Below are positions 34,452 to 43,330 of a DNA stretch of 64,000 bases, one piece after another; the stretch's first letter is position 1, and every line of letters starts with the position of its first letter. Source of the DNA: Streptomyces halstedii. GTDB lineage: Bacteria > Actinomycetota > Actinomycetes > Streptomycetales > Streptomycetaceae. The position numbers and the translations under genes were made by a program. The notes under the pieces were generated by a model. It was not told where the DNA came from. It was given only the letters and a program-made list of their open reading frames with translations, and did not search any database. The stretch is from positions 310,001 to 374,000 of the forward strand of contig JOAZ01000001.1 in the NCBI GenBank assembly GCA_000720535.1. The letters run 5' to 3'.

Positions 34452-37400
34452 TCAGCCGATCTCGATGAGCAGGTCGCCGGCCTCGACCTGCTGGATCCCG
34501 CCGATCGCCAGCCGCCGTACCGTCCCGGCCGCCTGCGCGGTGATCGACGCCTCCATCTTCATCGCCTCGATGGTGGCCACCGTCTGACCGGCCGTCACCG
34601 AAGCGCCCTCCTCCACCTGCAACGTGACGACCCCGGCGAACGGCGCCGCGACATGGCGGTCGTTGCCGCGGTCCGCCTTCTCCGCCGCCTTGACCGCGGT
34701 GGCCACGGACCTGTCCCGCACCGACACCGGCCTCAACTGCCCGTTGAGCGTGGCCAGTACGCTGCGGTACCCGCGCTCGTCGGCCTCCGAGACCGCCTCC
34801 AGCTCGATCAGCAGGGTGACCCCGGGTTCGAGCGTGACGGTGTGCTCGGTCTCCGTCTCCAGCCCGTACAGGAAGTCCCGCGTAGGAAGGACGGAGGTGT
34901 CCCCGTACGCCTCGCGGTGGGCCGTGAACTCCTTGGTGGGGCCGGGGAAGAGGAGCCGGTTCAGGGTCTCGCGCGGTGAGCGTGCCAGCCCCTCGCGGTC
35001 CTCGTCCGTCAGCCGCGGCACCCCCGCCTTCGCCGGGCGGCCCTGGAGCGCCCGGGTGCGGAACGGCTCGGGCCAGCCGCCGGGCGGGTCGCCCAGCTCG
35101 CCGCGCAGGAACCCGATCACGGAGTCCGGTACGTCGAACCTGCCGGGATCCGCCTCGAAGTCCGCGGCCCGGACCCCGGCGCCCACCAGGTGCAGCGCCA
35201 GGTCACCGACCACCTTCGAGGAGGGGGTGACCTTCACCAGGCGGCCGAGCATGCGGTCGGCGGCGGCGTAGCACTCCTCGATGAGTTCGAAGCGGTCGCC
35301 CAGGCCGAGCGCGATGGCCTGCTGGCGCAGGTTGGAGAGCTGACCGCCGGGGATCTCGTGGTGGTAGATCCGGCCGGTGGGCGAGGCGAGCCCCGACTCG
35401 AAGGGGGCGTACACCTTGCGGGTCGCCTCCCAGTAGGGCTCCAGGTCGCCCACGGCCTGGAGCGAGAGGCCGGTCGCGCGCCCGGTGTGGTCGGTGGCGG
35501 CGACCAGCGCCGACAGCGGGGGCTGGCTGGTCGTACCGGCCATCGAGGCGACGGCCGCGTCGACCGCGTCCACCCCCGCGTCGACGGCGGCGATCAGGGT
35601 GGCGAGCTGCCCGCCCGCGGTGTCGTGGGTGTGCAGGTGGACCGGCAGGTCGAACCGCTCGCGCAGCGCGGTGACCAGCGTGCGGGCGGCGGGCGGACGC
35701 AGCAGCCCGGCCATGTCCTTGACGGCGAGGACGTGCGCGCCCGCCTCCACGATCTGCTCGGCGAGCCGGAGGTAGTAGTCCAGGGTGTACAGGGACTCGG
35801 CGGGGTCGGAGAGGTCGGCCGTGTAGCAGAGGGCGACCTCGGCGACCGAGGTACCGGTGGCGCGCACGGCGTCGATCGCCGGGCGCATCTGGGAGACGTC
35901 GTTGAGGGCGTCGAAGATCCGGAAGATGTCCATCCCGGTGGCCGCCGCCTCCGCGACGAACGCCTCGGTGACCTCGGTGGGGTAGGGCGTGTACCCGACC
36001 GTGTTGCGGCCGCGCAGCAGCATCTGCGTACAGATGTTGGGCACCGCCTCCCGGATCGCGGCCAGCCGCTCCCACGGGTCCTCGGCGAGGAAGCGCAGCG
36101 CCACGTCGTACGTGGCGCCTCCCCAGCACTCGACGCTGAGCAGCTCCGGGGCGGTCCGGGCGACGTGCGGCGCGACGGCCAGCAGATCGCGGGTACGGAC
36201 CCGGGTCGCCAGCAGCGACTGGTGCGCGTCGCGGAACGTGGTGTCGGTGACGGCGACGGCCGACCGGGCGCGCAGGTCGGCGGCGAAGGCCTCCGGGCCG
36301 AGGGCCGCCAGGCGCTGCCGGGACCCGGCCGGCGGGGTCCCGGGCGGCAGGGCGGGCAGCTTGTCCGCGGGGTCGATGACGGGCGGTCGCGGACCGTAGG
36401 GCCGGTTGACGGTGGTCTCGGCCAGGTAGCTGAGCATGCGGCTGCCCCGGTCGGCCGACGGACGGGCCCGGATCAGCTCCGGGTGCTCGTCGATGAAGGA
36501 GGTCGTGAGGTGCCCCGCCCGGAAGTCGGGGTGGTCGAGCACGGCCCCCAGGAACGGCAGGTTGGTGGCGACCCCGCGGATGCGGAACTCCGCGACGGCC
36601 CGCCGCGCCCGCCGCGCCGCGTTGGCGAAGTCGTGCCCGTGGCAGGTGAGTTTCACCAGCATCGAGTCGAAGTGGGCGGAGACCTCGGCGCCGGTGTGGA
36701 CCGTCCCGCCGTCCAGCCGGACACCGGGCCCGCCGGGCGAGCGGTAGGCGGAGATGGTGCCGGTGTCGGGCCGGAAGCCGTTGGCCGGGTCCTCGGTGGT
36801 GATGCGGCACTGGAGGGCGGTGCCGGTCAGCCTGATGTCGTCCTGGGTGAGCCGCAGTCCGGGCAGGGTCATCCCGGCGGCGACGCGCAGTTGCGCGATC
36901 ACCAGGTCGCGTCCGGTGACCTGCTCGGTCACGGTGTGCTCGACCTGGATGCGCGGGTTCATCTCGATGAACACGTGGTTGCCGCGCTCGTCCACGAGGA
37001 ACTCGACGGTGCCCGCGTTCACGTAGCCGATGTGGCGCGCGAAGGCGACGGCGTCCGCGCAGATCCGCTCCCGCAGCTCCGGGTCGAGGTTCGGGGCGGG
37101 CGCGATCTCGACGACCTTCTGATGGCGCCGCTGCATCGAGCAGTCCCGCTCGTAGAGATGGACGACGTTGCCCTCGGCGTCGGCGAGGATCTGCACCTCG
37201 ATGTGGCGCGGGTTGATCACCGCCTGTTCCAGGAAGACCGTCGCGTCGCCGAACGCGGAGCGCGCCTCCCGCATCGCCGCGTCGATCGCCTCACGCAGCT
37301 CCCCGGCCTCGGCGACCCGGCGCATGCCGCGTCCTCCGCCACCGGCGACGGCCTTGACGAAGACCGGGAAGCCGATGTCGCCGGAGGCCGCGACGAGCGT

Positions 37401-37826
37401 GTCGACGTCCTCGGACGGCTGGGAGGACTTGAGCACCGGCACGCCCGCCTCGCGCGCGGCCGCGACCGCGCGGGACTTGTTGCCGGTCAGGTTCAGCACG
37501 GCCGCGGGCGGCCCGACGAACGTGATCCCGGCCTCGGAGCAGGCCGCCGCGAGGTCCGGGTTCTCCGACATGAAGCCGTACCCCGGGTAGACGGCGTCGG
37601 CGCCCGCCTTCCGGGCGGCCCTGATCACCTCGTCCACCGAGAGGTAGGCCCGCACGGGGTGTCCGGGGTCCCCGATCTGGTACGCCTCGTCGGCCTTGGC
37701 CCGGTGCAGGGAGTTGCGGTCCTCGTACGGGTACACGGCCACGGTGGAGATCCCGAGCTCGAACGCCGCTCGGAACGCGCGGATCGCGATCTCTCCCCGG
37801 TTGGCGACCAATACCTTCTCGAACAT
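34452..37826 (-). CDS. pyc: Pyruvate carboxylase
   Basis: 1124 aa, full length. Biotin carboxylase domain (MFEKVLVANRGEIAIRAFRA, GGGGRGMRR, EMNPRIQVEHTVTE), carboxyltransferase domain (TTFRDAHQSLLATR, HTHDTAGGQ), and C-terminal biotinyl domain with the biotin Lys in IEAMKMEASI. Makes oxaloacetate from pyruvate and bicarbonate. Monocistronic in this view; no regulatory element seen. Confidence 0.97.
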   Translation of the reverse strand: MFEKVLVANRGEIAIRAFRAAFELGISTVAVYPYEDRNSLHRAKADEAYQIGDPGHPVRAYLSVDEVIRAARKAGADAVYPGYGFMSENPDLAAACSEAGITFVGPPAAVLNLTGNKSRAVAAAREAGVPVLKSSQPSEDVDTLVAASGDIGFPVFVKAVAGGGGRGMRRVAEAGELREAIDAAMREARSAFGDATVFLEQAVINPRHIEVQILADAEGNVVHLYERDCSMQRRHQKVVEIAPAPNLDPELRERICADAVAFARHIGYVNAGTVEFLVDERGNHVFIEMNPRIQVEHTVTEQVTGRDLVIAQLRVAAGMTLPGLRLTQDDIRLTGTALQCRITTEDPANGFRPDTGTISAYRSPGGPGVRLDGGTVHTGAEVSAHFDSMLVKLTCHGHDFANAARRARRAVAEFRIRGVATNLPFLGAVLDHPDFRAGHLTTSFIDEHPELIRARPSADRGSRMLSYLAETTVNRPYGPRPPVIDPADKLPALPPGTPPAGSRQRLAALGPEAFAADLRARSAVAVTDTTFRDAHQSLLATRVRTRDLLAVAPHVARTAPELLSVECWGGATYDVALRFLAEDPWERLAAIREAVPNICTQMLLRGRNTVGYTPYPTEVTEAFVAEAAATGMDIFRIFDALNDVSQMRPAIDAVRATGTSVAEVALCYTADLSDPAESLYTLDYYLRLAEQIVEAGAHVLAVKDMAGLLRPPAARTLVTALRERFDLPVHLHTHDTAGGQLATLIAAVDAGVDAVDAAVASMAGTTSQPPLSALVAATDHTGRATGLSLQAVGDLEPYWEATRKVYAPFESGLASPTGRIYHHEIPGGQLSNLRQQAIALGLGDRFELIEECYAAADRMLGRLVKVTPSSKVVGDLALHLVGAGVRAADFEADPGRFDVPDSVIGFLRGELGDPPGGWPEPFRTRALQGRPAKAGVPRLTDEDREGLARSPRETLNRLLFPGPTKEFTAHREAYGDTSVLPTRDFLYGLETETEHTVTLEPGVTLLIELEAVSEADERGYRSVLATLNGQLRPVSVRDRSVATAVKAAEKADRGNDRHVAAPFAGVVTLQVEEGASVTAGQTVATIEAMKMEASITAQAAGTVRRLAIGGIQQVEAGDLLIEIG

Positions 37827-38186
37827 CGGACTCCCCAGCTCGTGTCACAGGCGCGCGGTCAAGGCGCGCGGTCAACAGGACGGGCGGCGACGTCGCACGG
37901 GATGCCTGGCTCGGCATCCGCGGTGGTCACGTGGTGGCGATGGCGCCCCGGCGGTGGTCCTCGGGCCCGGAGCGTTCGACACCGTACCGGAGTCCTTCCC
38001 GGAGATCGCCGGTGCGAGACGACGGTCTGCGTCACGTCCGGCCGGCGGGTGGCGGGGCCTGGGGAGAGGCCGCGGGGGCCTCCGTGGGCGGGCCGTACGT
38101 CCTTCCGCCGCCCGTCCCGCGCCCGGGTGCCCCGCCGTCTGTTCCGTGCCCCGGTGCCCGCCGCCTGTCCTGTGCCCCGGTGCCCC

Positions 38187-38423
38187 TCAGTGCAGCTTCC
38201 AGGTGAGCTTGCCGCCGCCCACCCATCGGACCGAGGCCGGGTCGTCCAGGTCGTCGATCCGGATCCCGGCGGCCGTGGCGAGGACCACCACATCCGTCAT
38301 CCCGAACGCGACCCCGGTGATCTCTCCGTCGATCTCCACGAGACGGAACGGCGGATCACCCGGCTCGACGGGCAGAACGGTGATCCGCGGCTGGTTGAGT
38401 TGGGGGCTCTGGCTCTCGGTCAT
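38187..38423 (-). CDS. Small conserved hypothetical protein
   Basis: 78 aa, starting MTESQSPQLNQPRITV. No signal peptide or membrane helix; mixed strand/helix composition (FRLVEIDGEITGVAFGMTDVVVLATAAG) ending WVGGGKLTWKLH. Family not recognised. The ATG at 38423 is preferred; the frame is open upstream to 38498. It is followed on the - strand by pyc, about 360 bp away. The AT-rich stretch at 38480-38520 is probably its promoter region. Confidence 0.6.
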   Translation of the reverse strand: MTESQSPQLNQPRITVLPVEPGDPPFRLVEIDGEITGVAFGMTDVVVLATAAGIRIDDLDDPASVRWVGGGKLTWKLH

Positions 38424-38719
38424 GCGGGACCGGTTCCACCGACGCGACCGCTCTATGCCTGTACGGCCATCAGTGAACCGTATGCCCGATTTAATCATTT
38501 AAGTGTTATTCATTGTGTTATTGGATGGGCGTCGGCGCTCTCGCCGGTGCCAGGGCTCGTGGTGCGCAAATCGCCCGTATCGGACGCAGTGACCAGGGTC
38601 ACCCCGCGCGCCGCGGACGTCCGGGAGGGGGTGGCGGTTCCCTTCTGTGCCGGAGGATTTGGCGCGGCCGTGTGCGCCCGGTTACACGAATTCCTGTGAA
38701 TTGATCATGCGGATGAATT

Positions 38720-38768
38720 GTGATCACGAATTCCGGGCTTGTTCCCTTCGGCATTTCTCGCCTACGGT
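38720..38768 (+). promoter_or_regulatory. Promoter and Crp-like dyad upstream of the c-di-AMP riboswitch
   Basis: A -35/-10 pair TTGTTC (38739-38744), 18-base spacer, TACGGT (38763-38768). Just upstream is the dyad GTGATCAC (38720-38727), and the 10-mer CACGAATTCC occurs twice (38685-38694 and 38725-38734). GTGATCAC is reminiscent of a Crp half-site pair; cAMP-Crp control of muralytic genes is known in Streptomyces. The stretch 38500-38719 has no recognised gene. Confidence 0.5.
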
Positions 38769-38779
38769 CACCCTCATTC

Positions 38780-38957
38780 CGGATGGAACGCCGAATCCTG
38801 CCGCCGTCCGGGAACCCGACCACATCTCGTACGGCAGGAGCGGGGGACCCAGGTAAGTGCCGATCCGGTATCCGGAGCGGCTCGGGGTGAAGCCGCAGTC
38901 ATCTGCGGCCGGGCATCTCCAGCTCGAACCCGACAGCTCACTTCGTAGGCGACGGAG
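38780..38957 (+). promoter_or_regulatory. c-di-AMP (ydaO/yuaA) riboswitch
   Basis: Conserved ydaO elements in order: GCCGAATCC and CCGGGAACCCG near the 5' end, GGGGGACCCAGGTAAGTG, CGGGGTGAAGCC, CGAACCCGACAGCTCACTTCGTAGGCG and the closing GACGGAGAGG that also carries the ribosome site. This class binds c-di-AMP and in actinobacteria commonly precedes cell-wall hydrolase genes, as here. Limits approximate. Confidence 0.93.
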
Positions 38958-38968
38958 AGGAATTCAGC

Positions 38969-39835
38969 ATGCCCGCAATGGCCAATCGCCGTCGTTCCAA
39001 GCGCAGTTCACTCACTCGCGGTGTCATAGCCGTGACCACGGGTGGAGCCGCCCTCGCCCTTCCCGTGATCGGCGCCACCGGTGCCTTCGCCGCCCCGGCC
39101 CAGCCGGCCGCGGCCGAAAAGGCGGCGGTCTCGGCCCCCGTCTCCGGCAAGACGATCTCCGGAAAGAACTCGGAGACCGCCACCTATTCCGTGATCTTGG
39201 GTGACTCCCTTGCCAAGATCGCCCGCGACCATTCCGTGAGCGGTGGCTGGCAGCAGCTGTACAAGGACAACCGAAAGGTCGTCGGCGGTAATCCCGACCT
39301 CATTCACCCGGGCCTGAAGCTCACCCTCGGATCCGCGGCGAACAAGGCCGCCGGGACCGAGAACAAGGCGGCGGACACGTCCGCGTCCGAGGCCTCGGAT
39401 TCCGCGGTCCGCACGGAGAGCGCCGACCGCGCCGACCGTTCGGAGCGCGCCGGCAACGAGGTCGTCGCGCAGGGCACCCCCGTCGCCGCGGTCGAGGCCG
39501 CCCCGGTCGCGTACACCAACGACCTGGACGGCTGGATCAAGGAGTCGCTGGCGGTCATGGCCCAGCACGGCATCCCCGGCACCTACGAGGGCATCCACCG
39601 CAACATCATGCGTGAGTCCTCCGGCAACCCGCTGGCCATCAACAACTGGGACATCAACGCGATCAACGGCGTCCCGTCGAAGGGCCTGCTCCAGGTCATC
39701 GACCCGACCTTCCAGGCCTACCACGTGCCCGGTACGTCGATGGACAGCTACGACCCGGTCGCCAACATCACGGCCGCGTGCAACTACGCCGCCGACCGCT
39801 ACGGCTCGATCGACAACGTCTTCGGGGCGTACTGA
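38969..39835 (+). CDS. Secreted LysM/SLT cell-wall lytic protein
   Basis: 288 aa. Signal peptide (GVIAVTTGGAALALPVIGATGAFAAPA), LysM peptidoglycan-binding motif at about 70-115 (YSVILGDSLAKIARDHSV ... NPDLIHPGLKLTL), an Ala/Asp-rich linker, and a lytic transglycosylase (SLT) domain at about 200-288 with the catalytic Glu in NIMRESSGNP and GLLQVIDPTFQ. Related to the RpfA/Swl group of spore and vegetative wall hydrolases. Expression should respond to c-di-AMP through the leader riboswitch. Confidence 0.93.
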   Translation: MPAMANRRRSKRSSLTRGVIAVTTGGAALALPVIGATGAFAAPAQPAAAEKAAVSAPVSGKTISGKNSETATYSVILGDSLAKIARDHSVSGGWQQLYKDNRKVVGGNPDLIHPGLKLTLGSAANKAAGTENKAADTSASEASDSAVRTESADRADRSERAGNEVVAQGTPVAAVEAAPVAYTNDLDGWIKESLAVMAQHGIPGTYEGIHRNIMRESSGNPLAINNWDINAINGVPSKGLLQVIDPTFQAYHVPGTSMDSYDPVANITAACNYAADRYGSIDNVFGAY

Positions 39836-39862
39836 GTCGTCACCGCCCGAGGGTGGACACAC

Positions 39863-39910
39863 GGCCGCCGGGCGGCGCGGGTTCTTCGGAACCGGCGCCG
39901 CCCGGCGGCC
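39863..39910 (+). terminator. Strong terminator after the LysM/SLT gene
   Basis: GGCCGCCGGGCGGCGC (39863-39878) pairs with 39895-39910; inside, GGTTC-TTCG-GAACC extends the stem across one G-G mismatch and ends in a stable TTCG tetraloop. No T-run. Confidence 0.8.
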
Positions 39911-39914
39911 GTTC

Positions 39915-39986
39915 CGCGTCACGGGGCCTCCGTGCCGTACGCGCGCGTCACGGGGCCTGCGCGCTGTACACGCGCGTCACGGGGCC
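39915..39986 (+). repeat. 29-bp tandem repeat (two full units plus a part)
   Basis: CGCGTCACGGGGCC recurs at 39915, 39944 and 39973, exactly 29 bp apart; the rest of each unit is similar (CGTGCCGTACGCG versus CGCGCTGTACACG). In the 294-bp gap between the terminator and the next gene. Purpose unknown. Confidence 0.75.
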
Positions 39987-40093
39987 GTCGCGTCCCGCTG
40001 GTCGCGACCGGGCGGGCCGGGGGCGGCGTGTCCCGGGGCGGCCCGGAGGGGCATACGGTCACCCGGTGGCGGCCGGGCGGGCAGCGGGGCGAC

Positions 40094-40122
40094 TGGTCAC
40101 GTACAGGTTCGTCGTCCATACT
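40094..40122 (+). promoter_or_regulatory. Promoter of a leaderless transcript
   Basis: TGGTCA (40094-40099), 17-base spacer, CATACT (40117-40122), then 7 bases to the GTG at 40130. Transcription would start at or next to the start codon, fitting the absence of a ribosome site. The same arrangement precedes hen1 at 52764-52792. Confidence 0.55.
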
Positions 40123-40129
40123 GCCCGCC

Positions 40130-40732
40130 GTGGAGCAGCGCATAGAGTCACCCAACAAGTCCGAGTTCGCCGCGGGAACCGACCCGGCGTTCATCCCCGG
40201 CCTGACGGCCCCTGTCCCGGTGGCCGCCGGGGAGGGGGCGAAGAAGGCGCCGAAGGGCCCGGAGGAGCAGCCCGAGGCGTCCGGCGGGCCCGCGGAGGAG
40301 ACCGCCGGAGACGCGTCACCGGCCGCCACCGGTGCGGGCGGGGCGGCGGCCTCCCCGGACGCGAAGGAGACCGACGCGCTCCCGGACCAGGACCAGGTAA
40401 AGGACCAGGACCAGGGACAGGCCCAGGGCCCGGACCGGGAGGCGGCCGAGGACGGCCCCGTCTTCGAGGTCAGCGACCGGCGCGGGTCCATCCGGGTGAA
40501 CCGTGAGGGAGTCCGCTTCCAGCTGGACGACCAGGAGGCGGAGTTCGACTGGTCGGAGATCGGCGCCGTCGAGGTCAAGACCTCGCGCTTCGGCCGCCGG
40601 TTCACCGTGACGGTGCACCTGTCGAGCCGCCGGTGGTTCAACGCCGAGGTCGAGGCGGAGGCCAGGGGCAGGCTCAAGGAGTGGACGGCGGAGCTCGACG
40701 CGGCGCTGGACGCCTACTTCGAGGAGGACTGA
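40130..40732 (+). CDS. Hypothetical protein with disordered N-terminus and PH-like C-terminal domain
   Basis: 200 aa. First 105 residues are Ala/Glu/Gly/Pro-rich and probably disordered (several DQDQ repeats). The last 90 residues form a compact strand-rich region (FEVSDRRGSIRVNREGVRFQLDD, FDWSEIGAVEVKTSRFGRRFTVTVHL) and an amphipathic C-terminal helix, resembling a bacterial PH-like domain. No signal or membrane helix. Function unknown. GTG start is supported by the leaderless promoter just upstream. Confidence 0.72.
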   Translation: MEQRIESPNKSEFAAGTDPAFIPGLTAPVPVAAGEGAKKAPKGPEEQPEASGGPAEETAGDASPAATGAGGAAASPDAKETDALPDQDQVKDQDQGQAQGPDREAAEDGPVFEVSDRRGSIRVNREGVRFQLDDQEAEFDWSEIGAVEVKTSRFGRRFTVTVHLSSRRWFNAEVEAEARGRLKEWTAELDAALDAYFEED

Positions 40733-40783
40733 CCTCGGTCCGGGTCCTCGTCTCCGCGTACGGGGGCCGGGCCGCCGCGCCGT

Positions 40784-40832
40784 GAGAGCGGGCGGCGGCG
40801 GCCCTCGGCATCCGCCGCCCGGCCGCGCTCTC
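40784..40832. terminator. Hairpin between convergent genes
   Basis: GAGAGCG plus GGCGGCGG (40784-40798) pair with CCGCCGCC (40812-40819) and CGCTCTC (40826-40832), with a 6-base bulge. Lies between the + gene ending at 40732 and the - gene ending at 40961. Confidence 0.45.
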
Positions 40833-40960
40833 CCGTGTGCCCGTGCGGGCCCTGCTCACCCGCACACCGGGCCCGGACGACGAGCACGCGCACCCGGCCC
40901 GGCCCGAACCGCAGGGCCCGGCCCGGCCCGTACCCCCCACCGCCCACAGGTGCGCACCGC

Positions 40961-41848
40961 TCAGGCGTCGGCGTCCAGGACCACCGAGCGGGTCAGGTGC
41001 CTCGGGAGGTCGGGGTCGAGGCCGCGGGCCACCGCGCGGGCGATCGCGAGCCGCTGGATCCTGACCAGCTCGGCCAGCGGGTCCAGGCCGCTCTCCACCC
41101 AGCGGGCTCCCGTCGCCCGCACCTGCTCCGCCAGGCCCTCCGGCGCCGCGCCGAGCATCCACGTCGCCGTCCCGGCCGTGGCGATGCTGATGGGACCGTG
41201 GCGGTACTCCATGGCCGGATACGACTCCGTCCAGGACAGGGACGCCTCCTTCATCTTCAGCGCCGCCTCGTTGGCCAGCCCGACCGTCCAGCCGCGTCCC
41301 AGGAAGCTGAACTGGGTGCACTCCGGCAGACCTTCGGGCAGCGGCTCGGCCAGCGCGGTCTCCGCGTCCCGTACGACCGCGTCCGTGTGCAGTCCGAGAT
41401 GGGCGCGGAACAGGGTGAGGGCGCTGGTCGCGAACCGCGTCTGCACGACGGAACGTTCGTCGGCGAAGTCGAGCACCACCAGCTCGTCGGCGGCCTCCCG
41501 CACGGGCGTCCCGGGGTCGGCGGTCACCGCGACCGTGCGCGTACCGCCACGCGGCCGGGCCAGCAGTTCGAGCACCTCGGTCGTCGTCCCCGAGCGGGTG
41601 AGCGCGACCACACGGTCGTACGCCCGGCCGGCGGGGAACTCCGAGGCGGCGAACGCGTCCGTCTCGCCCTGGCCGGACTCCTCGCGGAGCGCCGCGTAGG
41701 CCTGGGCCATGTAGTACGACGTGCCGCAGCCGACCACGGCCACGCGCTCACCGGCCGCGGGCAGGGCGTCCGCCCGCTCGGCGGCCACCTCCGCGGCGCG
41801 GCGCCAGCACGCCGGCTGATCGGCTGTCTCGGTCTCGACGTGGGACAT
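40961..41848 (-). CDS. SIS-domain sugar isomerase/deaminase (AgaS/GlmS C-terminal type)
   Basis: 295 aa, two SIS folds without a glutaminase domain. Typical motifs: VAVVGCGTSYYMAQAY, ALTRSGTTTEVLELL, FLGRGWTVGLANEAALKMKEAS, YRHGPISIA. Such proteins isomerise or deaminate phosphorylated amino sugars; the exact substrate is not evident. ATG at 41848 follows GGAGTG. Divergent from the beta-lactamase-fold gene; an inverted repeat lies upstream. Confidence 0.87.
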   Translation of the reverse strand: MSHVETETADQPACWRRAAEVAAERADALPAAGERVAVVGCGTSYYMAQAYAALREESGQGETDAFAASEFPAGRAYDRVVALTRSGTTTEVLELLARPRGGTRTVAVTADPGTPVREAADELVVLDFADERSVVQTRFATSALTLFRAHLGLHTDAVVRDAETALAEPLPEGLPECTQFSFLGRGWTVGLANEAALKMKEASLSWTESYPAMEYRHGPISIATAGTATWMLGAAPEGLAEQVRATGARWVESGLDPLAELVRIQRLAIARAVARGLDPDLPRHLTRSVVLDADA

Positions 41849-41901
41849 GTCTCTGCACTCCGCTTCCGCTGCTGCCGCACCTGGATGAACGCGTCGCATA
41901 T

Positions 41902-41937
41902 TGTTCAATTCTGCATGCTACAGGGGTCAATTGAGCA
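41902..41937. promoter_or_regulatory. Inverted repeat, possible operator of the SIS gene
   Basis: TGTTCAATT (41902-41910) and AATTGAGCA (41929-41937), 8 of 9 bases complementary, 18 bases apart, in an unusually AT-rich stretch 54-89 bases upstream of the SIS start. TTGAGCA-type half sites are seen with DeoR-family sugar regulators, but no such regulator gene is adjacent. The rest of 41849-42253 shows no gene. Confidence 0.4.
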
Positions 41938-42241
41938 AGAACAAGCAAGAGGTGCAGGACGGAGATGTGAGGGCGGGGTCGATTTCCGGTCATGTCTCAT
42001 CGCTGGACGGCTCGATCTGATTCCGTTGCCGCCGAGCGGGTATCTGTCGCCCCGGCCACCGTTTCCTCGTCCGCATTCCCTGTCATCCAGGCCATCCAGG
42101 GAGGAATCGTCCGGGCGGGACCGGCTCCGCCAGGCTCGTACGCTCACCCCGCGGAGGCGGTTCAGGCCGCAGGGGCGGCGATTTCGCGTCATTCATGGGG
42201 CGGGTTGGCCGAGTTCGAACGTGCGGACGGTTCGGGGTGGT

Positions 42242-42247
42242 CATAAT
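42242..42247 (+). promoter_or_regulatory. Possible -10 of a leaderless transcript
   Basis: CATAAT ends 6 bases before the ATG at 42254, and no ribosome site is present. No convincing -35 was found, so support is moderate. Confidence 0.35.
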
Positions 42248-42253
42248 CGGCGC

Positions 42254-43249
42254 ATGTCGATCACGGGTGGGGACGTCGTTGACCTCGGCACGGGCTTGTA
42301 CGCCTGGCTGCCTCCGCAACGCGGCTGGGGGCTGGCCAACTGCGGTCTGCTCGTCTCACCGCGTGGGGCGCTCTGGATCGACACCCCGTACGACCCGGTG
42401 CTCGCCGGCCAGTTCCTCGCCGAGAGCCGGAAGCGGCTGCCCGAAGGCGTGAGCGTCGACCGCGTCGTCGTCACCCATGCCAACGGCGACCACTTCTGGG
42501 GCGCCGGTGTGCTTCCGGACGCGGAGATCATCGCGACCCGGGAGGCCCGGGAGCACATCCACTACGACCCGACTCCGCAGCAGCAGCACGCCCTGGTGAC
42601 GGGGAGCGACCCGGCCACCCCGCTCGGCGCCTACCTCGGCCGCCACTTCGGCGCCTTCGACTGGTCGGCCACCGAACCGGTGCGGCCCACGACGTACTTC
42701 ACCGGGGAGCTCGAACTGACCCTGGGCGACTACGCGGTCGAGATCACGGCTCTGCCGCCCGCGCACACCACCGGCGACCTCATGGTCCATCTGCCCGCCC
42801 AGCGCACGGTGTTCAGCGGCGACGTCATCTTCTCCTCCACCGAGGACCGGCCGGGGGACCACCCGGTGCACTGGGCCGGCCCCCTGAGCAACGTGATCGG
42901 CGCGTGCGAGCGGGTCCTCGCCACCGGCGCCGACGTGATCGTGCCCGGCCACGGGCCGGTGCTCGACCGGGCCGGGGTGCGTGAACACATCGGCTACCTC
43001 TCCTACGTACGCGAACGCGCCCACGCCCTCCACGCGGCCGGGGTTCCCGCGACCGAGGCCGCCCGCAGGGTGATCGCCGAGGGCCGCTACCCGGCGCTCG
43101 GACTGCCCGAACGGCTGGTGGTGACCATCGGGAGCGAGTACCGCGACCTCGACGGCACCGACCTGCCCGGCGTCCTCCAGGTGATGTCCGAGGTGGCGGC
43201 CGTCGCCCACGCGACGGAGCCCGCCGTGACCGGTGGCGGCCCCGAGTGA
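42254..43249 (+). CDS. Metallo-beta-lactamase-fold hydrolase
   Basis: 331 aa. Metal-binding pattern of the family in modified form: THANGDHFWG (first His of HxHxDH replaced by the HxxGDH form), PPAHTTGDL, VFSGDVIF, VPGHGPV. Similar to quinoprotein-relay or SoxH-type MBL proteins that act on thioesters or small esters; substrate unknown. No signal peptide. Start supported by the closely spaced CATAAT. Confidence 0.87.
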   Translation: MSITGGDVVDLGTGLYAWLPPQRGWGLANCGLLVSPRGALWIDTPYDPVLAGQFLAESRKRLPEGVSVDRVVVTHANGDHFWGAGVLPDAEIIATREAREHIHYDPTPQQQHALVTGSDPATPLGAYLGRHFGAFDWSATEPVRPTTYFTGELELTLGDYAVEITALPPAHTTGDLMVHLPAQRTVFSGDVIFSSTEDRPGDHPVHWAGPLSNVIGACERVLATGADVIVPGHGPVLDRAGVREHIGYLSYVRERAHALHAAGVPATEAARRVIAEGRYPALGLPERLVVTIGSEYRDLDGTDLPGVLQVMSEVAAVAHATEPAVTGGGPE

Positions 43250-43330
43250 CGGCCCGCCGGAGAGGGACCCGGACCCCCGGCCCCCTCGGGGCGCGCGCAC
43301 CCCGCCCGACGACGAAGACGCGGTGACACC

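Noticed and set aside
36000-38000. Long + strand frames opposite pyruvate carboxylase
   Set aside because: Pure antisense shadows of a full-length, well conserved enzyme.
40835-43249. 804-codon frame ending with the metallo-beta-lactamase-fold protein
   Set aside because: The part upstream of 42254 is antisense to the SIS-domain gene; only the portion from 42254 is supported.
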